DNA from: Tyzzerella sp. | GTDB lineage: Bacteria > Bacillota > Clostridia > Lachnospirales > Anaerotignaceae | DNA: 64,000 bases | Direction of reading: 5' to 3' | Assembly: GCA_019415525.1 (NCBI GenBank) | Contig: DXZA01000067.1 | Location: 186,001 to 250,000 of the forward strand | Shown here: positions 9,901 through 18,864 of the stretch, in pieces | How positions within the stretch are numbered: the stretch's first letter is position 1 | How the letters are laid out: every line of letters starts with the position of its first letter | The notes under the pieces: model-generated | What the model saw: only the letters and a program-made list of their open reading frames with translations | Databases searched by the model: none | Told to the model about the DNA's origin: nothing | Made by a program: the position numbers and the translations under genes

Positions 9901-10472
9901 CTTATAGCATTATCATCAATAGGTGAAAATATATCTATAATTCCACCACGTATTGAAAATGTGCCTCTATGCTCTGTAATTTCTTCTCTTTCATATCCCA
10001 TAAAAATAAGCTTTTCACAAAACTCATCTATATTTATAATATCTCCTTCCTTAAGAGATATAATATATTTTTTAAATTCATCTTTTAAAATAAGTCTATC
10101 AAAAAGAGCCTCTGCTGAAAGAACTACCATAGGTTTTGGATTTTCAAGTACATTATCTATTACAGAAAGTCTTTTTCTTACAATATCATCACTTCTAACA
10201 TCAGCACTATAAAAAAGTATATCTTTTGAAGGATAATACATACAATTTTTATCAAACAGAAGCATATCCTGACATATTTCTTTAGCTCGTATTTCACTAT
10301 GAGTTATTATAAGTGTAGGTTTTTCCATAAATTCTTTTACCCCACCTATAATATGATTTTTTTGAACATCAACAACACCTGTAACTAATACAGGAGAAAT
10401 ATTATTTTCAATATCATTACTTAATTTTTTAAAACCATCAAGCTTTAAAAGTGGCTTTGTAAGAGTACTCAC
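6975..10472 (-). CDS. mfd: Transcription-repair coupling factor
   Basis: SF2 translocase that removes RNA polymerase stalled at DNA lesions and recruits UvrA. 1165 residues, the usual length. Order: UvrB-homology modules at the N-terminus, the RNA-polymerase-interaction domain (FTDLKVGDYVVHETHGIGVYRG, about 500-560), then the RecG-like motor. The motor has Walker A GDVGYGKTEVAIRAA near residue 650, the DEEQRFGV box near 753 and TATPIPRTL. The C-terminal domain covers the last ~150 residues. The start is GTG. Its GAGGTGAT ribosome site is formed by the last codons and stop of pth, so the two genes are translationally coupled. The pth-mfd order is conserved in Bacillota. Confidence 0.97.
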   Translation of the reverse strand: MSTLTKPLLKLDGFKKLSNDIENNISPVLVTGVVDVQKNHIIGGVKEFMEKPTLIITHSEIRAKEICQDMLLFDKNCMYYPSKDILFYSADVRSDDIVRKRLSVIDNVLENPKPMVVLSAEALFDRLILKDEFKKYIISLKEGDIINIDEFCEKLIFMGYEREEITEHRGTFSIRGGIIDIFSPIDDNAIRIELWDDEIDSIRLMDADSQRSIEKISETKIFPVREMVYGKEELSNALLKIKSELKSCTEKYAKKGLNDEAERLLEYINEDIERFSEDKSYGGAISYIQYFYDKTESLIDYMPDDTVIYYDEPQRIAEHTKNVYMEYSESIKSRIEKGYLLPEQSKMVFDYNDILRASEKKTEVLFTSVTVNIKDFKLKDIIEIAGKNSSSFSQRIDLFCDELSYLKNNGYSVLILAGAQTRCERFVREIGERDIESYYMENNDNEIPNGNIAVMKGKFSKGFEYPEIKFAVFSESELFGEIQKKKSKKKHKKGSPIESFTDLKVGDYVVHETHGIGVYRGLEKIVVDGISKDYMKVSYSDGGSLFVPVNQMELIQKYIGNGGASPKLNKLGSQEWTKAKNKVRSAVKVLAEDLVMLYAKRQAAKGFQYSEDNMWQREFEESFPYDETDDQLSAIEDVKRDMEGRGVMDRLICGDVGYGKTEVAIRAAFKAVQDGKQVAYLVPTTILAQQHYNTFCSRMADYPVRVELLSRFRTPKQQKETLEALNKGYADIVIGTHRILSKDVKFKDLGLIIVDEEQRFGVNHKEKLKAMKENVDVLTLTATPIPRTLHMSLAGIRDMSVLEEPPQERRPVQTYVLEDNPEFVKEAINRELARGGQVYYLNNRVHNIAETALKIQNIVPEAVVSYAHGQMTEKELERIMNDFIEGEIDVLVCTTIIETGLDISNVNTIIIQDADYMGLSQLYQLRGRVGRSNKIAYAYLMYKRDKVLNEVAEKRLQTIREFTEFGSGFKVAMRDLELRGAGNLLGAEQHGHMESVGYDMYCKLLDEAVRKLKGEDVSENFETGIDIDVNAYIPDFYIKDEKQRLEIYKKIAAVTNTEDYYDIQEEIEDRFGDIPKTVQTLLEIVLIKANAHNFGITNIVQKGSNIVVSFKADAKIDPTKLTKLISENKNRYLFTSGANPCLTIKMNTKDKITPITYIKNMLQEL

Positions 10473-10479
10473 TTTTATA

Positions 10480-11049
10480 TCACCTCAATTTTTGATTAGT
10501 TTTATTCATTGCTTCTTTAACACCTTCAGAAAGTATTATTTCAACAGCAGAAACTGCTCTGTCAATACCACCAACAAGAGAAGCCTCTTCATCTTTAGTA
10601 AATTTACTTAAAACATAATCAGCTAAATCCCAACCGTTAGGCTTTTCACCAACACCAACTTTAATTCTTAAAAACCCATCAGTTCCTATTTGGCTTATTA
10701 TATTTTTAATACCGTTATGACCTCCGGCACTGCCTTTCTCACGTATTCTTGTACCACCTATAGGAAGACTTATATCATCATATATAACAATAAAGTCTTC
10801 CATAGGTACTTTATAGAAATTTAAAATTTCTCTTATGCTTTCACCACTTAAATTCATATATGTTTGTGGTTTTACAAGCATAACTTTTTTATTTTTAATC
10901 ATTCCTTCTCCAATAAAAGCCTTATGTTTAAGTTTTGTCATATTGATATTATAGTCGCAAGCTAGCTTATCTATTACTCTAAAACCAACATTATGTTTTG
11001 TACCATCATATTTTGAACCGGGATTTCCAAGCCCTGCAATAACTATCAT
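10480..11049 (-). CDS. pth: Peptidyl-tRNA hydrolase
   Basis: Releases tRNA from peptidyl-tRNAs that drop off the ribosome. 189 residues, the normal length. The N-terminal GLGNPGSKYDGTKHNVGF carries the catalytic His and the conserved Asn-Pro. FIVIYDDISLPIG and GSAGGHNGIKNI complete the active-site signature. An AGGAGG site lies 7 bases before the ATG. First gene of the pth-mfd operon; its stop lies in the mfd ribosome site. Confidence 0.97.
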   Translation of the reverse strand: MIVIAGLGNPGSKYDGTKHNVGFRVIDKLACDYNINMTKLKHKAFIGEGMIKNKKVMLVKPQTYMNLSGESIREILNFYKVPMEDFIVIYDDISLPIGGTRIREKGSAGGHNGIKNIISQIGTDGFLRIKVGVGEKPNGWDLADYVLSKFTKDEEASLVGGIDRAVSAVEIILSEGVKEAMNKTNQKLR

Positions 11050-11097
11050 TATTAATCCTCCTATATATAAACAATAAAAATTTACACAACGACTTTT

Positions 11098-11182
11098 AGG
11101 CTACTTTATTACACAATAGCATAATAATAGTAGCCTTCATAAATATCATATAATATTATACACAAAAAAATAATAATAACAA
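11098..11182 (-). promoter_or_regulatory. Probable pth-mfd promoter and leader hairpin
   Basis: On the minus strand, TTGTTA (11177-11182), a 16-base spacer and TATAAT (11155-11160). Downstream a hairpin with arms AGGCTACT/AGTAGCCT (11098-11105 and 11129-11136) lies in the 5' leader before the pth ribosome site. Its role is unknown and it has no T-run, so it is not an obvious terminator. Confidence 0.5.
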
Positions 11183-11184
11183 TA

Positions 11185-11242
11185 AAATGCCCTTAAAAAT
11201 ATATCTATATAATAATATAAAGATACACTTTAAAGGGCATTT
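11185..11242 (-). terminator. Possible terminator of the PH-domain gene
   Basis: Inverted repeat AAATGCCCTTAAA (11185-11197) with TTTAAAGGGCATTT (11229-11242), one bulge, a 31-base AT-rich loop, then a T-rich run on the minus strand. The long loop lowers confidence. It overlaps the -35 region proposed for pth. Confidence 0.55.
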
Positions 11243-11248
11243 ATTTAT

Positions 11249-11809
11249 TTATTCATATACAATTTTAATAAAGGGTGATACAGCTTTTTCAAACTCACTA
11301 ATATTTCCAATATTGCGAAAAACAATATCATCAAAATCATTATTATATAAAGATTTCTTTTTGAATATCCTATCTTTTTCATTAAAATATACATTTCCAA
11401 CATCAGAAGAATTTTTATATATACAAGTATTTTTAATTTTACTAATATTTATATATGTTGAAATACTATAATCATTTTGTACTTTATACACAATAACTCT
11501 TTTATCAGTAAGTATATAAAATGTATTTTTCAAAGCTTTTATACCATCACGCCATGGTTTTATGGCAATAAATATACCAAAAAATAATACAAACACAGTA
11601 AATGTTACTCTTATTGAGTTTTGCATATTTCCTTGTGTTATATCAAAATATTCCATTCCAAATATAATAAGAAATATACTGAATATCCATCTTAAAATAA
11701 GATATAGCATTGAAACATTTTCAAAAACATTTATATTACAAGGTTTCCCTTCCCAAATTATATGTTCATCTTTTTCAATATTTTGCAAAAGTAATTCTCT
11801 TGCTTTCAT
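11249..11809 (-). CDS. Membrane protein with bacterial PH-like domain
   Basis: 186 residues. The N-terminus ELLLQNIEKDEHIIWEGKP and the later YILTDKRVIVYK are the two hallmarks of small bacterial PH/YdbS-type (DUF304-like) membrane proteins. Two membrane segments lie between them (about 34-53 and 66-85). The PH-like fold is predicted for about 95-180 on the cytoplasmic side. The family's function is unknown. The ATG has AAGGAG at good spacing. It sits alone between pth-mfd and the two-component genes, on the same strand as both. Confidence 0.7.
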   Translation of the reverse strand: MKARELLLQNIEKDEHIIWEGKPCNINVFENVSMLYLILRWIFSIFLIIFGMEYFDITQGNMQNSIRVTFTVFVLFFGIFIAIKPWRDGIKALKNTFYILTDKRVIVYKVQNDYSISTYINISKIKNTCIYKNSSDVGNVYFNEKDRIFKKKSLYNNDFDDIVFRNIGNISEFEKAVSPFIKIVYE

Positions 11810-11840
11810 AATTATAATCTCCTTAATATAAAAAGAGTTT

Positions 11841-12374
11841 TTATATATTCAAAATATCTCTTATTTGAGCAAATTTTTTAGATTTTAAAAGCTCACCTTT
11901 TTCATTATAGAATTGGCTAAGCATATTATAAATCTCAGGATTTGAAGGGTCTTTTTCAAAAAGACACATAATTTTTTTAATATTAAGACTATTTTCTTGA
12001 GTATTATTATCTTGAAAATCCAAATCAAGTGACTCAAGTGTATTTTTAAGTCTATCGGCTGTAAAAGGCTTCTGAAGATATGAAACTGCTCCCATTTTAG
12101 TACATTCAACAGCATTTTTTACTGTGGGGTAGGCTGTTATTATTATTACAGGAGTATTTATACCTTTTGAACGAATTCTTTTAAGAACCTCAGTACCACT
12201 TAACTCCGGAAGTTTTATATCAAGAAAAATAAGGTCATACTTATTATTTTCTATGTATTCCAATCCTTCCATACCGTTTTGTACTGCATGTGCTTCATAT
12301 CCTGATATTTCAAGGCATTTTGTAAGCATAATACGTATATTTTTAGTATCATCTATAATAAGAGCTTTTTTCAT
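11841..12374 (-). CDS. Response regulator, receiver domain without DNA-binding output
   Basis: 177 residues. The CheY-like receiver (1-118) has acidic pocket residues D8/D9, phospho-acceptor D52 in FLDIKLPE, T80 and K102. The remaining ~60 residues (SLNIKKIMCLFEKDPSNPE...KSKKFAQIRDILN) look like a short helical, TPR-like tail and not a helix-turn-helix. Output is therefore probably by protein contact. The start codon overlaps the kinase stop by 4 bases (ATGA), so the kinase at 12371-14236 is the cognate partner. The target process cannot be read from the sequence. Confidence 0.88.
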   Translation of the reverse strand: MKKALIIDDTKNIRIMLTKCLEISGYEAHAVQNGMEGLEYIENNKYDLIFLDIKLPELSGTEVLKRIRSKGINTPVIIITAYPTVKNAVECTKMGAVSYLQKPFTADRLKNTLESLDLDFQDNNTQENSLNIKKIMCLFEKDPSNPEIYNMLSQFYNEKGELLKSKKFAQIRDILNI

Positions 12375-14236
12375 CTATAATCACCTTTATCAAAATTATT
12401 TACAGGTAGTACAAAAGTAAAAGTACTTCCTTCATTAACGTCACTTTCACACCATATAAAACCATTATGACCATTTATTATATTTTTTGACGCAGAAAGA
12501 CCTATTCCTGTACCTCGTATTTCAAGGTCGCAACCTGCAACCTGTACATACTTTTCAAATACCTTCTCTATAAATTCCTCAGGTATACCAACACCAGTAT
12601 CACTTACAGAAGTTTTTATAAATCCATCTTCATATATAGATTTTACAGATATTATATCATTTTCATTGGTATATTTAAGTGCGTTAGAAAGAAGATTATT
12701 CATAACCCAATTTATTTTGTCCCAATCGGCATATATAAGAGGCAAATTATCTTGAATATATGTAAATATCTCAACTTTATTATTTCTTGCTATATTTCTA
12801 AAATGTTTTACAGACTCATTTATAATATCTTCCATACTACATAAAGTAAAGTTATAAATACCATCTGCTGACTCTATTTTAGAAATCTCAAGAAGGTCAT
12901 TAACAAGATTACATAATCTTTCACCATCTTCTTTAATAGTATTTATTATTTCACTTTGCTCATTATTAAGGTCATTATCTCCAACCATAGAAAGAAGGTC
13001 TGCACCCATGACTATTGATGTGAGTGGGGTTTTAAACTCATGGGATATAGTCGCAATAAAGTCAATACGCATTTTTTCCAACTCTTTCATATCCGTTATA
13101 TCATAAAAAACAATAATAACTGAAGCCTTCTCCTCATCACTTCCATATGAAAAAGGTGTAACCATAACATTATAATATCTTGTTTTACCATTTTCTGATA
13201 ATTCTATAATCTGTTCTGTAAATTCATAGGGTTTGTAATTAATTTTTGATAACTCCTCTAATCTTCCGCTTTCAGAAACAACCTCAAGAAAATGTTTTCC
13301 TCTTGAGTCCTCAAATGTTGTTGAAAACAACTTTTCAAAGGAACGGTTCATAAGAGTTACAATAGATTTATCATCTATTATAACCATAGGTTCGGTAATA
13401 CTCCTCATCACCGCAAAAGTTCTGTTTTTTTCCTCCATAAGACTTCCCATAGTACTTTTTTCAAATTCAGAAAGTCTTTGTGTCATATTATTAAATTCAG
13501 CACAAAGCTCTCCAAGTTCATCTCCTGCCCATACAGAAGTTTTACTATTCATATTTCCTTGTCTTATAGATTTTATATTTTCCGTAACCTCATAAATAGG
13601 TTTTAAAAGTCTGTTCGTATAAAACTTTGAAGTAAAATAACTTATAATTACTGTAACTGTAAAAAGAAATATAAGTATTTTTATAGAAAACTGTATTACA
13701 GCAGTTGCTTCATCTCTTCTTGCAAATAATGCCTTCTCATTAGACGTTATAAGGTCATTAAGTGCATTTTCAGTATTATCATAAGCAGTAATTATATTTT
13801 TATTATAATACTCAAGTTTACCCTCTAACTCTGTCACACCATTAAATTGAAGAGTTTTTAATTCATCAAAACTCTTTTTAAATTCATCATAACAGTAAAA
13901 TATATTATTTATCATATCAACTTCAGAAGGTATTATTATAGTCTTATACTCCTCATTATAATTAGACATAAAAATACTATCTAAGCTATCAAACTGTTTT
14001 TGATGATTTTTTTGATTATTATCATAAATGTACAACATTACTTCCAGTTTTTGAGCTTCAAGGGCTTCTTTCATAGATGTTATACGCTCAATACTGTTAT
14101 AGTTTGTAGTAATAAGATTTGTTACAGATTGCCTTATAGTAAACATATTCCAAAGGGAGGCCGCCCCTAAAATAAGCATAATACATATAAGACTTATATA
14201 AAGCATAGAAATTTTAAACTTTATTGATTTTTTCAT
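12371..14236 (-). CDS. Membrane sensor histidine kinase (HAMP-PAS-HisKA-HATPase)
   Basis: 621 residues. The layout is TM1 (about 10-29), an extracellular four-helix-type sensor (about 35-180), TM2 (about 182-202), HAMP (206-258) and PAS (about 270-383). HisKA follows, with the phospho-acceptor H399 in FIATISHEFKTPLTS. HATPase_c (about 500-612) has the N box NNLLSNALKYT, DTGVGIP and GTGIGLSASKNI. The sensor resembles ligand-binding four-helix-bundle domains of chemoreceptor type. The ligand is unknown. AGGAG lies 9 bases before the ATG. Cotranscribed with the receiver gene from the promoter at 14315-14343. Confidence 0.93.
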   Translation of the reverse strand: MKKSIKFKISMLYISLICIMLILGAASLWNMFTIRQSVTNLITTNYNSIERITSMKEALEAQKLEVMLYIYDNNQKNHQKQFDSLDSIFMSNYNEEYKTIIIPSEVDMINNIFYCYDEFKKSFDELKTLQFNGVTELEGKLEYYNKNIITAYDNTENALNDLITSNEKALFARRDEATAVIQFSIKILIFLFTVTVIISYFTSKFYTNRLLKPIYEVTENIKSIRQGNMNSKTSVWAGDELGELCAEFNNMTQRLSEFEKSTMGSLMEEKNRTFAVMRSITEPMVIIDDKSIVTLMNRSFEKLFSTTFEDSRGKHFLEVVSESGRLEELSKINYKPYEFTEQIIELSENGKTRYYNVMVTPFSYGSDEEKASVIIVFYDITDMKELEKMRIDFIATISHEFKTPLTSIVMGADLLSMVGDNDLNNEQSEIINTIKEDGERLCNLVNDLLEISKIESADGIYNFTLCSMEDIINESVKHFRNIARNNKVEIFTYIQDNLPLIYADWDKINWVMNNLLSNALKYTNENDIISVKSIYEDGFIKTSVSDTGVGIPEEFIEKVFEKYVQVAGCDLEIRGTGIGLSASKNIINGHNGFIWCESDVNEGSTFTFVLPVNNFDKGDYR

Positions 14237-14314
14237 AGCTATGAACTCCTGTACAGAATAAGTAGAAAATAAATAAAACCTTTGGACAGTTTACATTTTC
14301 TATTATCATTAAAG

Positions 14315-14343
14315 ATTATAATATTGGTCTAAACATTAAACAA
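14315..14343 (-). promoter_or_regulatory. Promoter of the kinase/receiver operon
   Basis: Minus strand TTGTTT (14338-14343), 17-base spacer, TATAAT (14315-14320), about 80 bases before the kinase start. The rest of the 14237-14526 gap is very AT-rich, and I see no gene in it. Confidence 0.6.
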
Positions 14344-14526
14344 TTAACTAAATTTAAAGTAAATAATAGATATTTGAAGATATTTAAAGTATATATAATA
14401 AAATCAACATATTTCGTATTATATACTACTGCTAATCCTTAAAAAAACTATTATTTAATAACAATATAAACTTTGTTAAAAATATACAACAAACTATATA
14501 TTATAATAAAATAAATTGACACAATA

Positions 14527-14558
14527 AAAAAGAACTTTCAAAATGAAAGTCCTTTTTT
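14527..14558 (-). terminator. Terminator of the activase/reductase gene
   Basis: Stem around ACTTTCA/TGAAAGT with an AAA loop, extended by A/T tracts with one mismatch and ending in a T-run on the minus strand, just after the stop at 14565. Confidence 0.75.
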
Positions 14559-14564
14559 ATATCA

Positions 14565-17500
14565 TTATGCATTTATACTCTTATTCTGTGGTTTAACATT
14601 ATAACCTTTTGAATGTAATTTAACTGCATTTTCTTCATCTCTATAAAGATTTTTTTCTGCACTTGCAAGCATAAGTTTAATACGGTTAAGCTGATTAACT
14701 TCACTTGCACCAGGGTCATAATCTATTGCAACAACATTTGAAAGAGGGTATCTTCTTCTAAGCTCTTTTATTACACCCTTTCCAACAACATGGTTAGGAA
14801 GACAACCAAAAGGCTGTGTACAAACTATATTATTAACACCTGTATGTATAAGTTCAAGCATTTCACCTGTAAGGAACCAACCTTCTCCAGTCTGATTACA
14901 AAGTGAAACAATAGGCTCTGCCATTTCTCCAAGCTCTTTAATACTTACTGGAGCATCAAATCTATTACTTTCTTTAAGTGCTTTTATCATAGAACTTTGA
15001 TACATTTCAATTACTTTAATTACAGCTTCTGCAGTTTTCTTACCTTTCTTTGTACCACCAAGGAATTTTTCTTTCTGTACACTGTTATAAGCACTATAAA
15101 GAGCAAATCCTGCAAGGTCAGGAACAACAGCTTCTGCACCTTCTTTTTCAAGAAGACCAACAATATCATTATTTGCTGTTGGGTGATATTTTACAAGAAT
15201 TTCACCAACAACACCTACTCTTGGCTTAATTTCATTTGTAATTTCAAGCTTATCAAAATCTTTTACTATATTCTTTATATTTGAATTAAATTTAAGAATA
15301 TTACCTGTTCTTACATCTTTTTTAACTACTTCATTCCATTTTTCATAAAGTGCATTTGCAGAACCTTTAACTTTTTCATATGGTCTTGTTCTATAAAGCA
15401 CACGCATAAATAAGTCACCATAAATAAGACCTTGAAGAGCTTTATTTATAAGTGAAGGTGTAAACTTCATACCTGGATTTTTTTCAATACCTCCAGCACT
15501 TATTGCAACAACAGGAATATCTCCCATTCCTGCATTTTTAAGAGCTTTTCTAATAAATCCAAGATAATTTGTAGCACGACAGCCACCACCTGTTTGACTT
15601 ATCAAAAGTGCAACTTTATCTTTATCATATTTACCAGAATTAACAGCATTTAAAAGCTGACCAACAACTATAAGTGCAGGATAACAAGCATCATTATTTA
15701 CATATTTAAGACCTGTATCAATAGCACTTCTATCCATAGCAGGCATAACGTCCATATTATATCCACAAGACTCAAAAACATCTTTAAAAATATCAAAATG
15801 TATTGGTGACATCTGTGGACAAAGAATTGTATAATCTTTTTTCATTTCTTTTGTAAATACAATTCTCTTTAAAGATGCATCAGCTTTTTTAATTTTAACA
15901 CCTTTTTTATTTCTATCCTCAATAGCAGCAATAAGTGAACGAACTCTTATTCTTGCAGCACCAAGGTTATTTACTTCGTCTATTTTAAGTGATGTATATA
16001 TTTTACCGGCAGCAGTAAGAATATCTTTAACTTCATCAGTTGTAACAGCATCAAGACCACAACCAAAAGAGTTAAGCTGAATAAGTTCTATATTTTCTCT
16101 TGTTTTTACAAAAGCAGCAGCTTCATAAAGTCTTGAATGATAAGCCCACTGGTCACGAACAACAAGAGGTCTTTCAATACTTCCCATATGTGCAACACTA
16201 TCTTCTGTAAGAACAGCTATATTATACCCTGCAATAAGCTCTGGAATACCATGGTTTACTTCAGGGTCTACATGATAAGGTCTACCACTTAAAACAATAC
16301 CTGTAATACCTTTTTCATCAATATATTTAACAGCTTCTTCACCTTTTTTATGCATATCATGTCTAAAGGCCGTCCATTCATCCCAACCTTTTAAAACAGC
16401 AGTTTTTATTTCATCACTACTTATACCGAAGCTTGAAAATTCTTCAGAAAGTCGTTTAATAAGAGAATGTTTATCACCCATATTTATAAATGGATTCATA
16501 AATGTTATATTTCTTTCACGAATTTCTTCAACATTATTTTTAATATTTTCTGAATATGAAGCAACAATAGGACAGTTATAGTTATTATCTGCCTCCATTA
16601 TATCCTTTCTTTCAAAAGGTGCTCCTGGATAGAATATTCTATCAACACCCTTTTCAATAAGACTCATAATATGACCATGAACAAGTTTTGCAGGATAGCA
16701 TACTGATTCACTAGGTATTGATTCAATACCTTTTTCATATATTTTCTTATCTGAAAGAGGTGAAAGTTCAACTCTAAAGCCTAAATCTGTAAAGAATGTA
16801 AACCAGAAAGGATAATCCTCATACATATTGAGAACCCTTGGAATACCTATTACTCCTCTTTTAGCCTCTTTTTCTTCAAGTGGTTTATAAACATCAAAAA
16901 GTCTATGTAATTTATATTTAAAAAGGTTTGGCACATCATTATTTGTAGCATTTCCTCCAAGACCTCTTTCACATCTATTACCTGTTATAAATCTTCTTCC
17001 ACCTGTAAAATTATTTATTGTAAGAAGACAATTATTTGTACAACGACCACATCTAGCAAGTGTTATGTCTATTTTAAGGTTATTCATAGCTTCACGACTT
17101 ATAAGCTTTGTTTCATAACCTTCTTCATATTTATCAAGAGCAATAAGAGCAGCACCAAAAGCACCCATTATACCGGATATATCAGGACGAACTGCATCTC
17201 TACCAGATATAACTTCAAAGCTTTTAAGTACAGCATCATTATAGAATGTACCACCTTGAACAACTATACTTTTACCAAGTGCCTTAGGGTCAGAAATCTT
17301 TATAACTTTAAGAAGAGCATTTTTGATTACAGAATATGCAAGACCAGCTGAAATATCCCCTACTTCTGCACCTTCTTTCTGAGCCTGTTTAACTCTTGAG
17401 TTCATAAACACAGTACATCTTGAACCTAAATCAATAGGATTTTTTGCAAAAAGAGCAATTTTTGCAAAGTCTGAAACATTATATTTAAGAGAGCTTGCAA

Positions 17501-18863
17501 AAGTTTCAATAAATGAACCACAACCTGATGAACATGCTTCATTAAGAAGAACGCTATCAATTACATTGTTCTTAATTCTTATACATTTCATATCCTGACC
17601 ACCAATATCAAGTATGAAATCAACATCAGGTTTAAAGAAACTTGCAGCTCTATAATGTGCAACAGTTTCAATATATCCAAGGTCTATCATAAGAGCTTCT
17701 TTTATAAGACCTTCACCATATCCTGTAACACAGGAATTTTTAATTTTAACATTTTCAGGAAGTATATCATAAAGCTCATTAAGGCTTTTTCTAACTACTT
17801 CAAGAGGACTTCCTTCATTACTTCCATAATATGAGTAAAGAAGTTCACCTTTATCACTTATAAGAGCAACCTTTGTTGTTGTACTTCCTGCATCTATACC
17901 AAGAAATGCTTTTCCCTCATAGTCTTTTAAATCTTTTCTTACTACTTTATCTTTAGCATGTCTTTCATTAAATGCATTATACTCTTCTTCACTTGAAAAA
18001 AGAGGGTCAAGACGACTTACTTCCATTTTAAGCTCTTTACTGTTTGAAAGTCTTTCTATAAGTTCATCAAGTTTAAGTATTTCTTTTCCATTATTACTTA
18101 CAGCTGTACCAAAAGCAGCAAAAAGATGAGAACTTTCCGGAAGTATTGTTGTTTCATCAGTAAGCTTAAGTGTATCAATAAATCTTTGTCTAAGCTCTGA
18201 AAGGAAATGAAGTGGACCACCAAGGAAAGCCACATGACCTCTTATTGGCTTACCACAAGCAAGACCACTTATTGTTTGGTTAACAACAGCCTGAAATATA
18301 GAAGCTGCAAGGTCTTCTTTTGTTGCACCTTCATTCATAAGAGGCTGAATATCTGTTTTTGCAAAAACACCACAACGTGATGCAATAGGATATATAACCT
18401 TGTGATTTTTAGCAAGTTCATTAAGACCTGATGCATCAGTTTTTAAAAGAGCTGCCATCTGGTCAATAAAAGAACCTGTACCACCGGCACAAACACCGTT
18501 CATACGCTGCTCAATACCATTTTGGAAGTATATAATTTTTGCGTCTTCTCCACCAAGCTCTATTGCAACATCAGTTTTTGGTATAGAAACTTCAACAGCT
18601 TTTGCAGTAGCTACTACCTCTTGTATAAAAGGCACTTTAAGCTCATCTGCTATTGAAACACCACCACTTCCTGTAATCATAGCTGTTATATCTATATTAC
18701 CTAACACTTCTCTTGTTTGAGAAAGTATATCTTGTAAAGTTTTTTTAATTTCGGAAAAATGTCTTTTATATCTTCCAAATATCATTTTATTATTATCATC
18801 GACTGCGACAACCTTAATAGTTGTAGAACCTATATCTATTCCCACTTTTGTAATTTTTTTCAT
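14565..18863 (-). CDS. Fused acyl-CoA dehydratase activase / HgdB-like iron-sulfur protein
   Basis: About 1432 residues. Two BadF/HgdC-type ATPase domains come first (GIDIGSTTIKV at 9-19; GIDAGSTTTKV near 320). Each has the Cys pair that would bridge a [4Fe-4S] cluster: C125 (VCAGGTGSF) with C164 (SRCGVF), and CSSGCGSF with SRCTVF. A Cys-rich segment near 605 (RCGRCTNNC) opens a DUF2229-like domain. The last ~400 residues resemble the HgdB/double-cubane family, with QTGGGCRATN and QPFGCLPNH. Such proteins use ATP to drive low-potential electrons. The substrate of this fused form is unknown to me and no dehydratase subunits lie nearby. The start is ambiguous: the ATG at 18861-18863 matches the family N-terminus, while TTG at 18873-18875 has AAGGAGG at 8 bases. 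Coupled to the TetR gene. Confidence 0.85.
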   Translation of the reverse strand: MKKITKVGIDIGSTTIKVVAVDDNNKMIFGRYKRHFSEIKKTLQDILSQTREVLGNIDITAMITGSGGVSIADELKVPFIQEVVATAKAVEVSIPKTDVAIELGGEDAKIIYFQNGIEQRMNGVCAGGTGSFIDQMAALLKTDASGLNELAKNHKVIYPIASRCGVFAKTDIQPLMNEGATKEDLAASIFQAVVNQTISGLACGKPIRGHVAFLGGPLHFLSELRQRFIDTLKLTDETTILPESSHLFAAFGTAVSNNGKEILKLDELIERLSNSKELKMEVSRLDPLFSSEEEYNAFNERHAKDKVVRKDLKDYEGKAFLGIDAGSTTTKVALISDKGELLYSYYGSNEGSPLEVVRKSLNELYDILPENVKIKNSCVTGYGEGLIKEALMIDLGYIETVAHYRAASFFKPDVDFILDIGGQDMKCIRIKNNVIDSVLLNEACSSGCGSFIETFASSLKYNVSDFAKIALFAKNPIDLGSRCTVFMNSRVKQAQKEGAEVGDISAGLAYSVIKNALLKVIKISDPKALGKSIVVQGGTFYNDAVLKSFEVISGRDAVRPDISGIMGAFGAALIALDKYEEGYETKLISREAMNNLKIDITLARCGRCTNNCLLTINNFTGGRRFITGNRCERGLGGNATNNDVPNLFKYKLHRLFDVYKPLEEKEAKRGVIGIPRVLNMYEDYPFWFTFFTDLGFRVELSPLSDKKIYEKGIESIPSESVCYPAKLVHGHIMSLIEKGVDRIFYPGAPFERKDIMEADNNYNCPIVASYSENIKNNVEEIRERNITFMNPFINMGDKHSLIKRLSEEFSSFGISSDEIKTAVLKGWDEWTAFRHDMHKKGEEAVKYIDEKGITGIVLSGRPYHVDPEVNHGIPELIAGYNIAVLTEDSVAHMGSIERPLVVRDQWAYHSRLYEAAAFVKTRENIELIQLNSFGCGLDAVTTDEVKDILTAAGKIYTSLKIDEVNNLGAARIRVRSLIAAIEDRNKKGVKIKKADASLKRIVFTKEMKKDYTILCPQMSPIHFDIFKDVFESCGYNMDVMPAMDRSAIDTGLKYVNNDACYPALIVVGQLLNAVNSGKYDKDKVALLISQTGGGCRATNYLGFIRKALKNAGMGDIPVVAISAGGIEKNPGMKFTPSLINKALQGLIYGDLFMRVLYRTRPYEKVKGSANALYEKWNEVVKKDVRTGNILKFNSNIKNIVKDFDKLEITNEIKPRVGVVGEILVKYHPTANNDIVGLLEKEGAEAVVPDLAGFALYSAYNSVQKEKFLGGTKKGKKTAEAVIKVIEMYQSSMIKALKESNRFDAPVSIKELGEMAEPIVSLCNQTGEGWFLTGEMLELIHTGVNNIVCTQPFGCLPNHVVGKGVIKELRRRYPLSNVVAIDYDPGASEVNQLNRIKLMLASAEKNLYRDEENAVKLHSKGYNVKPQNKSINA

Positions 18864-18864
18864 A

